The notes under the pieces are model-generated. The model ran no database searches. It saw nothing but the letters and a program-made list of their open reading frames with translations, and was not told where the DNA came from. Of a stretch of DNA of 64,000 nucleotides, positions 11,074 through 22,962 are shown in pieces. Source of the stretch: Antedon mediterranea. Its lineage: Eukaryota > Echinodermata > Crinoidea > Comatulida > Antedonidae. The DNA lies in assembly GCF_964355755.1 (NCBI RefSeq), contig NC_092671.1:22959070-23023069 (forward strand). Direction: 5' to 3'. Positions within the stretch are counted from its first letter, which is position 1; each line of letters begins with the position of its first letter. The translations under genes were made by a program, and so were the position numbers.

Positions 11074-12242
11074 GTTCAGACCCATGGCGTTAGACCGTTT
11101 TAGCGTACAGCGTTACTAGCAAGGTCACCGCAGAGAAAAAAACGAGGTGTTCAGACCCATAGCGTACGATTATCGTTACAACGGAAGTACGTCATTCAGG
11201 TTGTTTCTAGTTGCATATTCATGTACTCTTACCCACGTGTTTTCATCATTATTTCCACTGTATATAGCCTAGCCTAGATCTCAGCCCTACAATTATGACA
11301 AAATTTGCCGTAAATAAAACATACCTCAGCATTTATTTAAGAAAAATATAGTAAAGCCAAATTTCTGTTTCTATTGTTTTTATTTTGTATTAAAAATAAA
11401 CAAATAAAAATAAAGCAGGCCTCCTAATGATGAAGAAAAAATTGATTGTGATTAGTCTAACCAGTCCAGTCAAAGATATATATTCTTTGTTCCAGTCGGT
11501 TGAAAATAACCCTTAACTTGCTAATAAAAGGGACACAGCTCTTACTGAATTTTTTAGGAGTTAGGGGGTTTTCAGCATTAAACTTGTCCAGTCTAGTCTG
11601 CCTTGTATGAATGAGTGACTTGATGTCCCACGCTAGTTTTTAGCTTGAATGAAATGATTGAATGGCTCTAGGCCTAGGCCTAGCTAGGCCTAAAAGCGGA
11701 TGGGATCGTAGTCCCTATATTGTTTAAATACAAGGTGCATGTATTTAATGTCATTTGTTAGAAAATATAATGGTAATGTAGTTTGTAGCCTTTGTAACAG
11801 TTGTATTTGTAGTGTAGTTAGGCCTTATTTATTCTGGCCTTTTTGTTATTGAAATCCATCTCACACATTGACGATACAAGATGTCAGCCTAGGTCAAACC
11901 AAAGAATATATATCACAAGAATGAGTATTCCGCGATTTTCCCTGTAACAGTAATATTGTCCATGGGGTAGGGCGCCGCCATAAGTGTGGATGTATCTGGG
12001 ATGTATACAACTTTTTGTGACGGTTTCACTAATCAAAGGCTGGACCACCGGTAGTATTTTCATGATAAAAAATGTTATCAACTACATGCCAACATCATGT
12101 TAAATAATATTTGGATATTTAATTGTTCGTTTTATGCAATTTATTTAGTAAAAACTGCCGTATAAACAGTTTGCTTTATCAACCGGGCGCTACGATAGCG
12201 TGACCGGGCGTGTTGGTGTTTACGCGTTTTCACGAAGGATAG

Positions 12243-12270
12243 TTGATTTGATTTGATTTGATTTGATTTA
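12243..12270 (-). repeat. (ATTTG)n tail of LINE-1
   Basis: Five copies of ATTTG on the plus strand. On the minus strand they are the 3' microsatellite terminus of the adjacent LINE, as is usual for CR1/L2/Jockey-like elements, which often end in short tandem repeats instead of poly(A). Confidence 0.8.
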
Positions 12271-12493
12271 TTTCGGCATCAGTACATAAAATATCACAGA
12301 CATACAATTAAAATTGACAAATATAAAAATACCAATATAAAACAAGGATGCCAAGGATAACTCATAAAAGTCCTCTACGGACTTGTTTCCAATGAGGTCC
12401 TTTGAAAGAACAGCAAAAAAGACAAACAAAGCAACATAATAAAAATGACAAAAAAACAGCAAAAAGGACAATCGAAAAAAGAAGAAGCGCTAA

Positions 12494-15036
12494 TTAAATA
12501 GTTTCTAGAGCTAGTGAACGTTCCTGTAGATACTTTTTAACTTTACTTTTAAAACAACAAACAGTTTGTGATTCCTTAATGTTAATTGGTAAATTATTCC
12601 ATTCTTTAATAGCATTGTAAAAAAAGGTCACATGTGCCATTGGCTTGATAGTTGGGATTCTAAAATTAAAATTGCATCCCCTAGTATTGTAATTATGACT
12701 GTCTGAAATTCTAATAAAACGATTGCATAAATAAGGTGGACAACAATGATTATATATTTTAAAAACATGACAGGCTCTAAGAAATTCGACACGGTCTTGG
12801 ACTTTTAACATACCAACGTCGTTTAGCTGAGATTGACCAACATGAGATCGGGGACCTAACTTTTTTATAAAACGAACCATTTTGTTTTGAGTCGTTTGTA
12901 ATTTTGATTTTAAATTTTTATTTACCGTAGAAGACCATGAGCAAACCGAATAATCGAACATCGGTTGGATTAAAGCAAAAATAAGAATTTTGCGACAATT
13001 GATGATCGTAGATAAGTTGATTCCTTTCAAGGTAATCGGAAACTTGTATATATACCACCTTCTCCAGAATTTTCGAAACTGAGGAGAGAATGCTTATAGG
13101 TCTGTAATTGTTAGCCTCAGTTCTGGAATTCTTTTTATGAAGGGGCGTGACTTTTGCGAGTTTAAAATCCGAGGGAATACGTTCGTATTTAATGGAGAGG
13201 TTAATTATATGTGTTATTGGTATTTTAATATTAGGAGCTCCGTCTCTAAGGAATCTGATCAAGGCCTACACTTTTAGATGGGTTGAGATTTCTCAATTCC
13301 TCTTCGATAAGGCTCTCGTCAATTTCTTCGAGAGAAAAACCAGAAACATGTTTGATTTTGCTATTATAGTAATTTTTAAAGGCATTCGAACCCACACTAA
13401 AAAGATTACTGGGAGAAGGCAATTTCTTCATTAAATCGGAAGCAATATTTGCGAAGTATTTATTGAAATAATTTGAAACTTCGCTTTCATTATGGCAAAG
13501 ATTCCCATTAACATCTAACGAAACAGTGCTACCCTTTTGTGGCTTATTTTTATATCCCAAATCTTTAAGGCATTTCAAGAGTTTATTGGGATTATTTTTG
13601 TTAACTTCTACCTTATTTAAAAAACATTCAGATTTTGCTTTCTTTATGTCCTTTTGTATGCGATTACGTAACTTACGAAATGCATCGTAAAGGTCTGGCC
13701 TATTTGGGTTATTCTTGAACTTATTTAATAGCGAGTCTCTTTCTTTTATGGCACTTAATATTTCCGGTGTCATCCACTCTTCAGATTTTTGTTTTAGGCG
13801 CACCTGTTTGAGAGGAGCCATTCTGTTTATAAGAGACAAAAATATTTTTTTAAAAGAGCACCAGGCAAAGTCCACATCTGATGAATCGAGAACAGGCGAC
13901 CAATCAGATTGTGTCAATTGCTCATTAAAAATATTAACATCGTAGTTCTTAAGTGAACGAATTTTGATAGTTTTATGTTGGTTAAATTTATATTTTAAAG
14001 ATTTACGAGTACAAAACGTTAGGCTGTGGTCACTAATGCCTACATGGATGACACCCGATTGCAAAATTTTTTGCGAATGGTTACATATGATAATATCTAA
14101 AACTGTTGATGTATACTTAGTAATTCGAGTTGGTTCCTTTATCAGATGGGTAAAGCTAAAAGTTTCAAGAGTTGTTTCTAACATTTTGTATATTGATGCA
14201 GATTCATTTTTCAAATTAATATTGAAGTCACCAAGGACAATAACTTCGACATCTGGTCGAATAGCAGCCAATATATTTTCAAACGAGTCAATAAATAGCT
14301 TATATGATTGACTTGGTGGACGATAAATTGATCCAACAACAATAGGACGCGTCCTCGGAAGCAAAATTTCCATCCAAATTGATTCAATACTTTCAGAATC
14401 CAGGTCCCGGCGTTCGCGTATAGATAGTCTTTCCTTGACAAAAAAACAAACACCTCCTCCAGACCGATTTCGATCTCGACGGAAAACGTTGTATCCTTCA
14501 ATGTTGAGCTCCGCATCAGGAACAGTATTATCCAACATAGTTTCACATATAGAGATAACGGCTGCATTGGTTTTTATTGCGAGTAGGCGGAGTTCAGACA
14601 TCTTTGGCAGTATTGACCTTACGTTAAGATGAATGAAGTGAAGGCCCTTTTCTTTAAAAACATTGAAGTCTTCCTCCACATTGAGATGGATTCCGGGTCC
14701 CGGGTTTGGAGAAATATCACCACATTTAAGCAAGATAGCAAAGAGTAAGCCTTTCCCTCTAAGATCAAAAGTCCGGTGTATGTGGGACGTATTCTTCCTT
14801 GTTTGATAATTTCCGGAACTGTAAATATAGGCAGGCGATACAAAAATGACACTTGTTGCAGCGACCGCAAAGTTAGCGTTGGAATGTTTGCACCTGGTAA
14901 AAATGGCTGATATGTCGTATCTCTCTTCGGCGGTTGCGTTAAAAAATTGGTCAACAAGTTGAAAATTCTTCACATTGTTAATCAAAAGAACAAGCACTGA
15001 TGCATGGATAATAAAGGAAGCCATACTAAAAGTCAT
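12494..15036 (-). pseudogene. LINE endonuclease/reverse transcriptase ORF, RT core deleted
   Basis: A 596-codon frame (15036 down to 13246) starts with a hydrophobic segment (residues 5-20) and a 2A-like GDISPNPGP (residues 106-114). An AP-type endonuclease follows with HLNVRS, ICETM, GSIYRPP, VLGDFNIN and GISDHS. These contain the Asn, Glu, Tyr, Asp/Asn and Ser-Asp-His active-site positions. After a linker the frame breaks near 13246. RT motifs continue in another frame (SNNYRPIS-type NNYRPISILSSVSKILEKV at 13262-12918). The sequence then jumps from the block before RT motif A straight to the region after the catalytic YADD/FADD box, so motifs A-C are missing. The C-terminal part (down to 12494) is intact, with FDYSVCSW and HNYNTRG. 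The protein would cut and reverse-transcribe at the target, but this copy cannot. Confidence 0.85.
14695..14721 (-). other. 2A-like motif GDISPNPGP
   Basis: It encodes GDISPNPGP, close to the ribosome-skipping consensus D(V/I)ExNPGP, with Ser in place of Glu. It follows about 105 residues that begin with a hydrophobic segment. 2A-like sequences near the N-terminus of APE-type LINE proteins are described in sea urchin and other animals; some act in skipping or as signal-like leaders. Whether this variant is active cannot be told from sequence. Confidence 0.7.
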
Positions 15037-15177
15037 ATTGGAAGGTTATCTGTATGCCGTATCTGACCAGCAAAAAGATCGCGTTGCTCGAAAAATAGCT
15101 CGTGTTGAGCTCGTCTGTATCCGTCCACGTTACAAAATACAATTGTAAGCGTATCCACAATTCAATCAAATGGAATT

Positions 15178-15500
15178 CCAAGAATTCAGCAACCCAATGG
15201 TATATAAAATACCGATACAGTTAATGTTAAAAGTGAAAATAGAAACATCAAAAAACGATTCATCCGATAAAATAACAGAAAAGTTATCCACCAAAAGGCT
15301 TCGTCGGAAAATGTTAATCTTTGGTTATGTACATTTTTTCCTGGTTTCAGGTGTGAGAAGTCAAATACGCTTACCTTGCTGAAACCGTAGACTAATAAAG
15401 CGTTGATTATCCACCAAATGGCTTCGTTGTGTAGTTGAAGTACTACGATGCGAAGAGAAAAACGCAATTAAAAGGCCATTAATCCACCAATTGGTTTCGT
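15178..15500 (-). repeat. Degenerate tandem motif upstream of LINE-1
   Basis: The word TTATCCACCAAAAGGCTTCG recurs with small changes at about 15292, 15406 and 15477, roughly 70-115 bp apart. These sit just upstream of the LINE ORF and may be 5' UTR/promoter monomers, as known for other LINEs. That role is inference. Confidence 0.5.
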
Positions 15501-16536
15501 TGTTTTACTTAGGCTTAGGGAGTGCCCCTGAGCCACCAATGCGAAGTGGTTAAAAATTCTGTTTGCCCCGGTATAGCCTAGACTGCTCGGGTACTTTTGA
15601 GGCCTAGAGAGAGGTCCGAGTAAACACAACCGCTCACGACGAAGTATTACGAGAGGGTACGTTTAATAATATTCCTATATTTAACTTGTTTCTGGTAAAA
15701 CAAATAAATGTTAATGACATTTAACATTTTGTCCTATTAATAACATGTATTTTATACTAATTTATATCATAAAAACAATACTTAATTTACCGGGCGTAGA
15801 GTAGTACACGGCAATTGTAAAGAATAGGCCGTGCTGAGTAACGATTCGTTGATTTTTGGTGTTGCTGTGTTTGCCTTTTTTGTGAACTAACTTAGCATGT
15901 TAGTAAATAATAGACACGTTTCGCGCTCGCGAGGTCACCGTCAGTTTGACCTTTTAGTGGGTATACAATGGTAAACAAACACAGCGAGAGGTATGTTAAA
16001 GCATGGGAGAACTGAGAGATGATCATCTTAAAAAGCAATCGTCAAAACTAGCCTTTGATGGAATGGCATGGTAAGGATGTTATTTATTTTCTAAACTTAT
16101 GTTTTATATTCACTGTAGAATTATTTGGGCATTTGGTTCGGAATCATCGACTTTATTTATGTATTGTCATTTTTGGTTTGACACATATATATTACGGTGC
16201 ATTTAATACATGTTAACTGTTGATTTTATTTACAAATGTTGCGTAAATATATTAATTATTATCTTTCATTCTTCTTCATGCTCCTATTGCATCTTCCATG
16301 TATTATGTGATGTTCTTCGGCGCTTAAACAGACACCCAAGCCTCCTAGGCCTAGTAGACGAAGTACCGCATCAGGCAACGCCACCGGGCGGGCGGAGAGA
16401 CACGAGCACATCGTGGACGTACCTTTCCTTGAAAAATTTCCAAGATTTTGCGCCACTATCCTTCGGAGCCGACACAAACCACTCAGCAAGTGTTTGAAAA
16501 TTAAAAACAGGAATATTATTCAGTGATTTTGTGTAC

Positions 16537-16745
16537 CCTTTGCAAAAAAGCCGTATACGATCCGTATACGCTGAAAACGTATACGACGTATACGGATCGT
16601 ATACGATTTCACTGTTTACATTATTTCCACTCTGTTGCTCCACAAAGAGTTTGCGTCGTATACGTTTAGCTTACGTAACGTATACGTTGTTTATTCATGA
16701 TAAGAATATCGTATACGGGACGTATACGAATCATATACGAACAAA
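16537..16745. repeat. CGTATACG palindrome array, left
   Basis: At least eight CGTATACG palindromes, singly or overlapping, with short spacers. The array is the inner end of the left inverted arm and mirrors 18768-18985. Open frames here are artefacts of the repeat. Confidence 0.85.
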
Positions 16746-18767
16746 CTAGGCCATTTTATAAATTATAATAGCAGTAATGAGTAGAATAGAGCTAAATAAA
16801 ACATTTAAATTGTCATTACAACAAATACGTACGTAGGCTCTGGCCTAGCCCTACTACTAGGGCTAGGCCTAGGCCTCTAGCTAGCACCAGCCATTAGATA
16901 GGCCTCTAGGCTCTAGGCCTAGCCTAGTAGTATTAATAAGTAGTAGGAGCTAGAACATAAGATCATATTTATTTCTATATTTATTAGATAGCCTAGGCTA
17001 CCGATAAAATTCAAACAACGTTTTTCGCAAGTAAATAAAGTACGCTAAACAGGTATACTACTAGGTAGGCCTAGAAAAAACAAGGGGCCATTTTCACAAA
17101 TCGACGATGTTGTTTGCAGTTTTCCTTTATAAAAAATGACAGAGGTCAGTAAGTGCAGCCGCCGACGACGACCGAGCGTCGCTCGGTTGCCTACAGTTCC
17201 AACTCGTGGTCGACTCGGCTCCCTGGTGGCCAATCATGCATATCATCGGGTGAATCATCGGGTTCGTCGTTCTCAATTCGTCACGCCACGTGCGAGCTTT
17301 GGGTGGTCAAATTACATCGTTATGTTAAGCGATATTATTCCGCGACGTGTGTTGTAGCAATGGAGATGGAGTAACAATAATTCGGCAATGCCGAAGAGGA
17401 AAACCATGACCCAAAACAGAAGTAATAATTATTATTTAACGATGAATACATTCGGATTTTGAATATATATAAATTGTATGAATTATGAATTATATATGAA
17501 TAAAAAAAACACAATTAGTGGTGATAGTAAATACAATTATATCGAATCTCAATTTATTCCCGGTAGCGAACAGATTGAATTGCTTTCATTATTTCTGCTT
17601 GGTGATTAAGAAATCATAAAACATATCTTTCTTTATTTTCATGGTATTCCAATAATTGTTTAAAAAATAACTACCCTCAACTTTAAATAACAAATTAAAT
17701 AAGTCTACTAAACATTGTTGATTTCCCATGGACCCAACAATACCCCAACTATTTCATTAATAATTGTTTATTTGTAACAGTTTATTTGAAATCCTTGTCC
17801 TTTGTTAATTCAATTGTGTGACAATTAAATTAGATTGTACATGCTTATGCTGTATATTATGTAAAAAGATGATTCATGGTATATATCAGATTCTTAAAAA
17901 AGATCAACACTTTGAATTCTTAAAATGTGTTCTATATCTTTATTTGGAGTTAGACTCGTACTACATTCATTAAAATGATAGCTTATTTTCACAATGAGTG
18001 TACCATTAATTGTTTACTGGAGCTGCTGCATATTCGATATATACAATTACAATATGCCTATAGCCTAGCTAGCTAGAAGTCATCGAATTTACTATCTACC
18101 TGGGCCTACTGTAACTAGGCCTACATCCCATTTTTTTTTTTATGGTGAGTCAAAACCCGTAGCCAAAAAATCAACAATGATGATTGAAAATGAATGAAAT
18201 CTGATCCATCCATGTGATGCATGCATGCAGCGCACATAAAACAGGCACGTTTTGGGCGAATTTATTTGGATCATTCCATATATATAATGGGGAGCCACAT
18301 GTATTCTACATTTTTATTAAATCGTAATTTATGGATTTTACTTACTCGTTTTAAATTTAATATACTGCGGGCCCAATTTAATATTTACTTATTTATTTCC
18401 AAGTACATTAATAATATTTAAAGCACTTTCAAATTAATAACAGCACATTTTGTGTGATTCACTTATTAATGGAACATACAAAAGGTAAAGAAATAGCAGA
18501 GGGGATAAACAAGACAGAACAGCCTGGGTGGGTTTTTATGCTTGCTAGAAAAACAACGTCTAGTAAAATACAGCACCAAATTTTCATTCGCGAAAACTAT
18601 GAACTAAATCATCATAGGGAATTTAATGTACATATACCGACTGAAAAAAAACCAAATTGTACATTAATTATTGAAGTCAAGATGCTCCTGCGATCGTAAA
18701 CGTATGCTATCGTCGTCTTGTAAAAAGAGGGACAGTCCCTTTTCGCTTGGTAATACGATGCCGTTTG
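16746..18767. other. Interior of the foldback-like structure, no gene assigned
   Basis: Mostly AT-rich, with a GC-richer patch at 17100-17390 holding short open frames on both strands that I do not recognise. A dense AGGCCTA patch lies at 16830-16930. An 81-codon frame at 18454-18699 has no recognised motif. Confidence 0.4.
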
Positions 18768-18985
18768 TATACACGCGTCGTCGTATACGGATCATATACG
18801 GATCGTATACGGAGCGTATAATTAGGAAATTGTTTATAAATGATCGTATACGGTTCGTATGTGTTTATTATGCGGGCAGGAACTTCCGAATTGACGTATA
18901 CGTTTCGTATACGAAGTGGACTTCCTATACGAAACATATACGAAACGTATGTAAATCGTATACGTTCGTATACGGTTTTTTTGCA
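18768..18985. repeat. CGTATACG palindrome array, right
   Basis: At least eight CGTATACG or CGTATAYG palindromes. The outer edge (ACCCTTTGCAAAAAA-type, reverse complement) matches 16538-16550, which shows the inverted relationship to the left array. Confidence 0.85.
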
Positions 18986-19620
18986 AAGGGTAGTTAAATT
19001 CACGATTTATCCAACATATACAACATTTATGATGCACCTTGCAACAAAAGACTCGGCAGTCGCCATTTCGCTATGCTTCAACACGCACTAGGCGAGAGGT
19101 GTTCGGTTTGTTTACAAATCTATACCCACTATTTCTAATTGGTCGCGAGCGCGAAACGTGTCTATTGTCTGTAAAAGTGAATGTACACTAGTTTGTTAAT
19201 AAATATGTATTATAAAATAGTTTACAATTGCAAAAACTATTATCATAATTCTATTTAATGTGAAATGTATAATATCTATTAAATCAAGTCTTATTTAGTA
19301 TGTATACATCCACCCTTATGAGGGCGGGCATCACTCACTGGCGCTCTCTGTTACAAATTTCTCATGCAAAAATCGCGGAATACTCATTCTTGTGATATAT
19401 ATTCTTTGGTCAAACCTTGTATCGCGTCATAACAGGAAACGTTCTGATTGGATACAACGTTGACTTACAGTAGCGTCGTACGCTAAAACAGTACTATCAA
19501 CCGTTTTCCACTACAACGCTACAACCGTTGTACGACGCGTTGTACACTAATCCCCAACTGTTCAGACACACATTCTTTTAGCGTCGTACGCTAAAACGGT
19601 CTAACGCCATGGGTCTGAAC

Positions 19621-20519
19621 AGGGCCTATCTTTAAATCAATTTTGTGTACTTTTTTCAGTCAGTATAATATGTACATTAAATTCCCTATAACATTTAGTT
19701 AATTAAAATAGTTTTTGAATAATAAAAAAATCAGTGCTGTATTAAGCATTTTACGAAGTCCATACATTATTATTATTTAAAGGTTTTGAGGTTTAGTAAA
19801 AATAATACATATATTACTAGGTTTAGGTCATTCCTCGTCTTAAATGTACGTTTTAAGGTAAATTATGCTAAAAAGTGAGAAACAATGCACTACCTAAGTA
19901 GCTCGCGGCGAATGAGCTCTCGGCTTTTGGCTAGCTAGGCATAGCCTAGTCTAGATCGAACGCAATAAGCCGGCCTAGCTAGGCCTAGAACCAGATGGTA
20001 CATTCATTGTGAAAATAATCTAGCTATTGCATTATTTTAATAACCTACTCAGGCTAGTATATCAACTCCCTGGCTGGTATAGTATAATAATAAATAGTAT
20101 AGCATAAGCTTAAAACGGGTTGAATGGAAAAACAGTAAGTGAAGAACATGCATATCATCGTTGCAGAGTTAGGGGTGCCAACAAAACATTCAACAGCCCA
20201 ATAAATGAGTACAAAACAATGGGCTAAAATCGTAACTATGTAATACTCCATCAGTTTTATCCATTCAAAAACTAAATTAATGTGCTTCTTGCTAAAAAAA
20301 AAAGGTTTTTAACGATGCAATCGTGTTCTGATTATGTTTATCTAAAATTAATTATGTATAGCCAGATTTGTTTATCTAAGAGATTATCATAACATTATGC
20401 AATCAATTAGCTTAATGACTTTTCCATGGTCTGAATAATTTGGGACAATTTGAAGTCTCTATGGCCAGTCGTTGAGATGTTGAGATACAGTAATTTAAAT
20501 AATAATAATAAATAAGGCG
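19621..20519. other. No gene seen
   Basis: AT-rich spacer with an AGGCCTAG-rich patch near 19930-19990. Open frames are short and unrecognised. Confidence 0.4.
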
Positions 20520-21138
20520 TACCGTATATTTCGGTGTATAAGTCGCATTTTTGACACGCAAATTTGACCTCTAAATTAAGGGTGCGTCTTATACACCGAA
20601 CATAAATGCCTCACCACACAGATTGTACATATCGTCACCTCGTTGGGGATTCCCCTCGTTGGCTAGGCCTAGACTAGCTACAGTGTACTAACGTAACAGC
20701 AACTTGCTTCTGCCTAGTTTTCAAGGCATTTTAGCGTGATGTTTTACTAAATATGATGAAAAGATTTGTTCATTTGGAGCTGTTTTAGGTGCTCCAAATT
20801 TCATTTGTAATAGTATTTATTTATAGTTATACGGACGATCGCCGACCGCCGTACCCCCAGCGCAAGCCCTTCTTGGTGGCGGCCACATGGTCTACGGTAT
20901 TCCACTAGTATATTCTCCAGTTGATTATAGCAGCATGGACCTAGCGTATACACTTCTCGGATACATAGATACTAATCGAATACGATTATCCGTGAAAATG
21001 TGCGCCCTCTCGAAATGATCGAGCAAGGCTAGCCCAAACACATGCGTGTTACACGCACGGACGATCATGCCCTCGATGTTGCAGGTGCGAAACTCATGAA
21101 TAACAAGTTAGAAAGAACTTGTTGAGGCTGGGCGCGGC

Positions 21139-22870
21139 CGAGCCTAGGTAAGAAAATCTAGTTTAAGTAAATCTAGTTTAAGTATCACTGACCAACATCA
21201 TGCTCTCCCTGAATCATCTCTTGATTATTTAAGTATACCTGATATTCAGCCGGATTCTGTTTACAAATTGCTTACGTCTATCAAACCACATAAAGCTTCT
21301 GGCTGTGATGAGCTGAGTAACCATGTTTTAAAAGTTTGTGCGAAACCTCTCTCTATTCCTATCTCTTCTATTTTTAACAAATCTCTGACTTTTGGTAAAT
21401 TCCCATCTTTCTGGAAACAATCTGTTGTTCCTATCCACAAATCTGGTTCCAAGAAATCCGTCACCAATTACAGACCGATTTCAATTTTGCCTACCATCTC
21501 AAAACTTTTCGAACGAGTCATGTATAATCACATTTGGTCCCATGTTCATCCTACCATCTCTCCCTATCAGCATGGTTTCGTTCTCAACAGGTCATGTGAA
21601 ACAAATCTTGCTTGTCTTCTGACAACTGTGTATGATGCCATCAAGGGCAGAGCACAATGTGATGTTATATATACTGACTTCTCAAAAGCTTTTGATTTGG
21701 TGCCACACAATCTTCTTATTTTTAAACTTCAACGACTTGATTTTAATCCTCATCTTTTGTCCTGGTTCAGAAGCTATTTGGATGGTAGACGTCAACGTGT
21801 AGTTATCGATGGCGAGGCATCTGAGTGGCTTCCAGTTCCTCAGGGGTCAATCCTCGGTCCCCTCCTTTTTAATTTGTATGTGAACGATATTCCATCGCTG
21901 TTTCGCTATTCTGATTGTCTTATGTTTGCTGACGATCTAAAAATTATTAAAACTATTAACAGTTATGAAGATGCTGAAATGCTTCAGGGAGACCTTACTA
22001 AATTTAGTTCCTGGTCCACTTTGTGGGGCATGATGTTAAACTCTTCCAAGTGCAATATTTTGTCCTTTACTTTAAATAAAAATAAAATTGTTTATGTCTA
22101 TTCCGTCGACGACAAACCTATTAATAAGGTGCATCAACATCGTGATCTCGGTATTATTTTAGATAGTTCCCTTACTTTTTCTTTTCATGTCGATCATCTT
22201 CTAAATAAATGCAATAAGCTGCTTGGGCTGATGTGGCGCAATGGAAAATATCTCAGTCGTTCTTCCAAAGTTTATCTATATATCACCTTAATCCAACCTA
22301 ATTTAGACTTTTGTTCTGTTATTTACAATTCAATCTCCAAAACCCAAGCCTCACGTATTGACCGACTCTATTCTAGATTTTTGCGCTACATCAGCCACAA
22401 TCACAATCATAATAACCTTTTTAAATGTAACAATCTTTATAATTGTGATGATAAAAAAATATATCCCATATCTCCCCCTTCATTACGTAGATGTTACAAT
22501 GATCTTATTTTTCTTTTTAAATGTCTTCATTCTATTTTTGACTGCAACTTTATCTCCAATTTCGGTATTCGTGTTCCCACCCGTAACTTAAGAAACAACA
22601 TCCTTTGTGTTCCCTTTTGTAGAGTCAATGTTCTCAAAAATGGTTACATCAGTAGATTAAGTTTATATTATAATAGTTTAGTCCAGGCCCATCCCCATAT
22701 TGACATTTTTAATTCCAATCTTTATCTGTTTCGTCGTAATTTAAGTGTTTCTGAGTTGTTGTATGTAATTGTATTGTATCTGTTAAACCAAGCTGTAAGT
22801 GGCGGATTTGTTTCTGCTGTTGTTTCTGGTTTTAAAAAAAAAAGAAAAAAAAAAAAAGAAAAAAAAAACC
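21139..22870 (+). mobile_element. LINE-2: 5'-truncated Jockey-like retrotransposon
   Basis: It begins within the coding region near a duplicated AAATCTAGTTTA motif and ends in an A-rich run (22833-22868). It lacks the endonuclease. It lies inside the TA-flanked element and is therefore younger. No target duplication is identified. Confidence 0.75.
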
Positions 22871-22962
22871 TAAATAAAGGACTCCGTTGTAGATATAACA
22901 AGATATATTATTACAATAATATTGATTGCAATTTAAAAAAACATTGTTTTGATGAAACATAA
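21148..22962 (+). CDS. Reverse transcriptase ORF (partial, open throughout)
   Basis: The frame is open from 21148 (just after a TAG) to 22962, about 604 codons, with no internal stop. The RT motifs appear in order: NYRPISILPTISKLFERV, then TDFSKAFD (motif A, 21673-21696), then VPQGSILGPLLFNLYVNDI (motif B), then FADDLK (motif C, aspartates near 21929-21935), then the thumb region with GIILDSSLTF and IQPNLDFCSVIY. The last residues run through the poly(A) tract, so the true stop was probably lost or read through. It would copy RNA to DNA at a nicked target, but the 5' truncation removed the endonuclease. The unbroken frame suggests a fairly recent insertion. Confidence 0.85.
   Translation, partial: VRKSSLSKSSLSITDQHHALPESSLDYLSIPDIQPDSVYKLLTSIKPHKASGCDELSNHVLKVCAKPLSIPISSIFNKSLTFGKFPSFWKQSVVPIHKSGSKKSVTNYRPISILPTISKLFERVMYNHIWSHVHPTISPYQHGFVLNRSCETNLACLLTTVYDAIKGRAQCDVIYTDFSKAFDLVPHNLLIFKLQRLDFNPHLLSWFRSYLDGRRQRVVIDGEASEWLPVPQGSILGPLLFNLYVNDIPSLFRYSDCLMFADDLKIIKTINSYEDAEMLQGDLTKFSSWSTLWGMMLNSSKCNILSFTLNKNKIVYVYSVDDKPINKVHQHRDLGIILDSSLTFSFHVDHLLNKCNKLLGLMWRNGKYLSRSSKVYLYITLIQPNLDFCSVIYNSISKTQASRIDRLYSRFLRYISHNHNHNNLFKCNNLYNCDDKKIYPISPPSLRRCYNDLIFLFKCLHSIFDCNFISNFGIRVPTRNLRNNILCVPFCRVNVLKNGYISRLSLYYNSLVQAHPHIDIFNSNLYLFRRNLSVSELLYVIVLYLLNQAVSGGFVSAVVSGFKKKRKKKKEKKNLNKGLRCRYNKIYYYNNIDCNLKKHCFDET

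Larger units (their letters stand above)
12243..15500 (-). mobile_element. LINE-1 of this window: CR1/Jockey-like non-LTR retrotransposon
   Basis: It runs right to left: repeated 5' region (15178-15500), 2A-like leader, endonuclease, part of the reverse transcriptase, C-terminal region and an (AAATC)n tail. It is inserted in the left arm of the 11-19.6 kb inverted-repeat structure. The 5' boundary is uncertain and no target duplication was found. An internal RT deletion makes it non-autonomous. Confidence 0.75.
11074..19620. mobile_element. Large foldback-like inverted-repeat structure
   Basis: Four blocks on the left are matched in reverse complement and in mirror order on the right: 11074-11105 with 19590-19620 (GTTCAGACCCATGGCGTTAG), 11866-12003 with 19318-19432, 15905-15995 with 19090-19170, and 16525-16745 with 18768-18990. 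The left arm is longer because it holds a LINE insertion (12.2-15.1 kb) and because parts have diverged. A duplicate of the outermost motif lies at 11148. No target duplication longer than a possible TA is visible. The interior encodes nothing recognised. It could be one foldback-type transposon or two opposed copies of a smaller element; the mirror order favours the first. Confidence 0.55.

Noticed and set aside
16371-16643. Minus-strand frame with LAEWFVSAPKDSGAKSWKFF
   Set aside because: It overlaps the palindrome array and another frame, and no family is recognised; it could be a transposon remnant but cannot be supported.
18671-19091. Several overlapping open frames on both strands
   Set aside because: All arise from the CGTATACG palindrome array.
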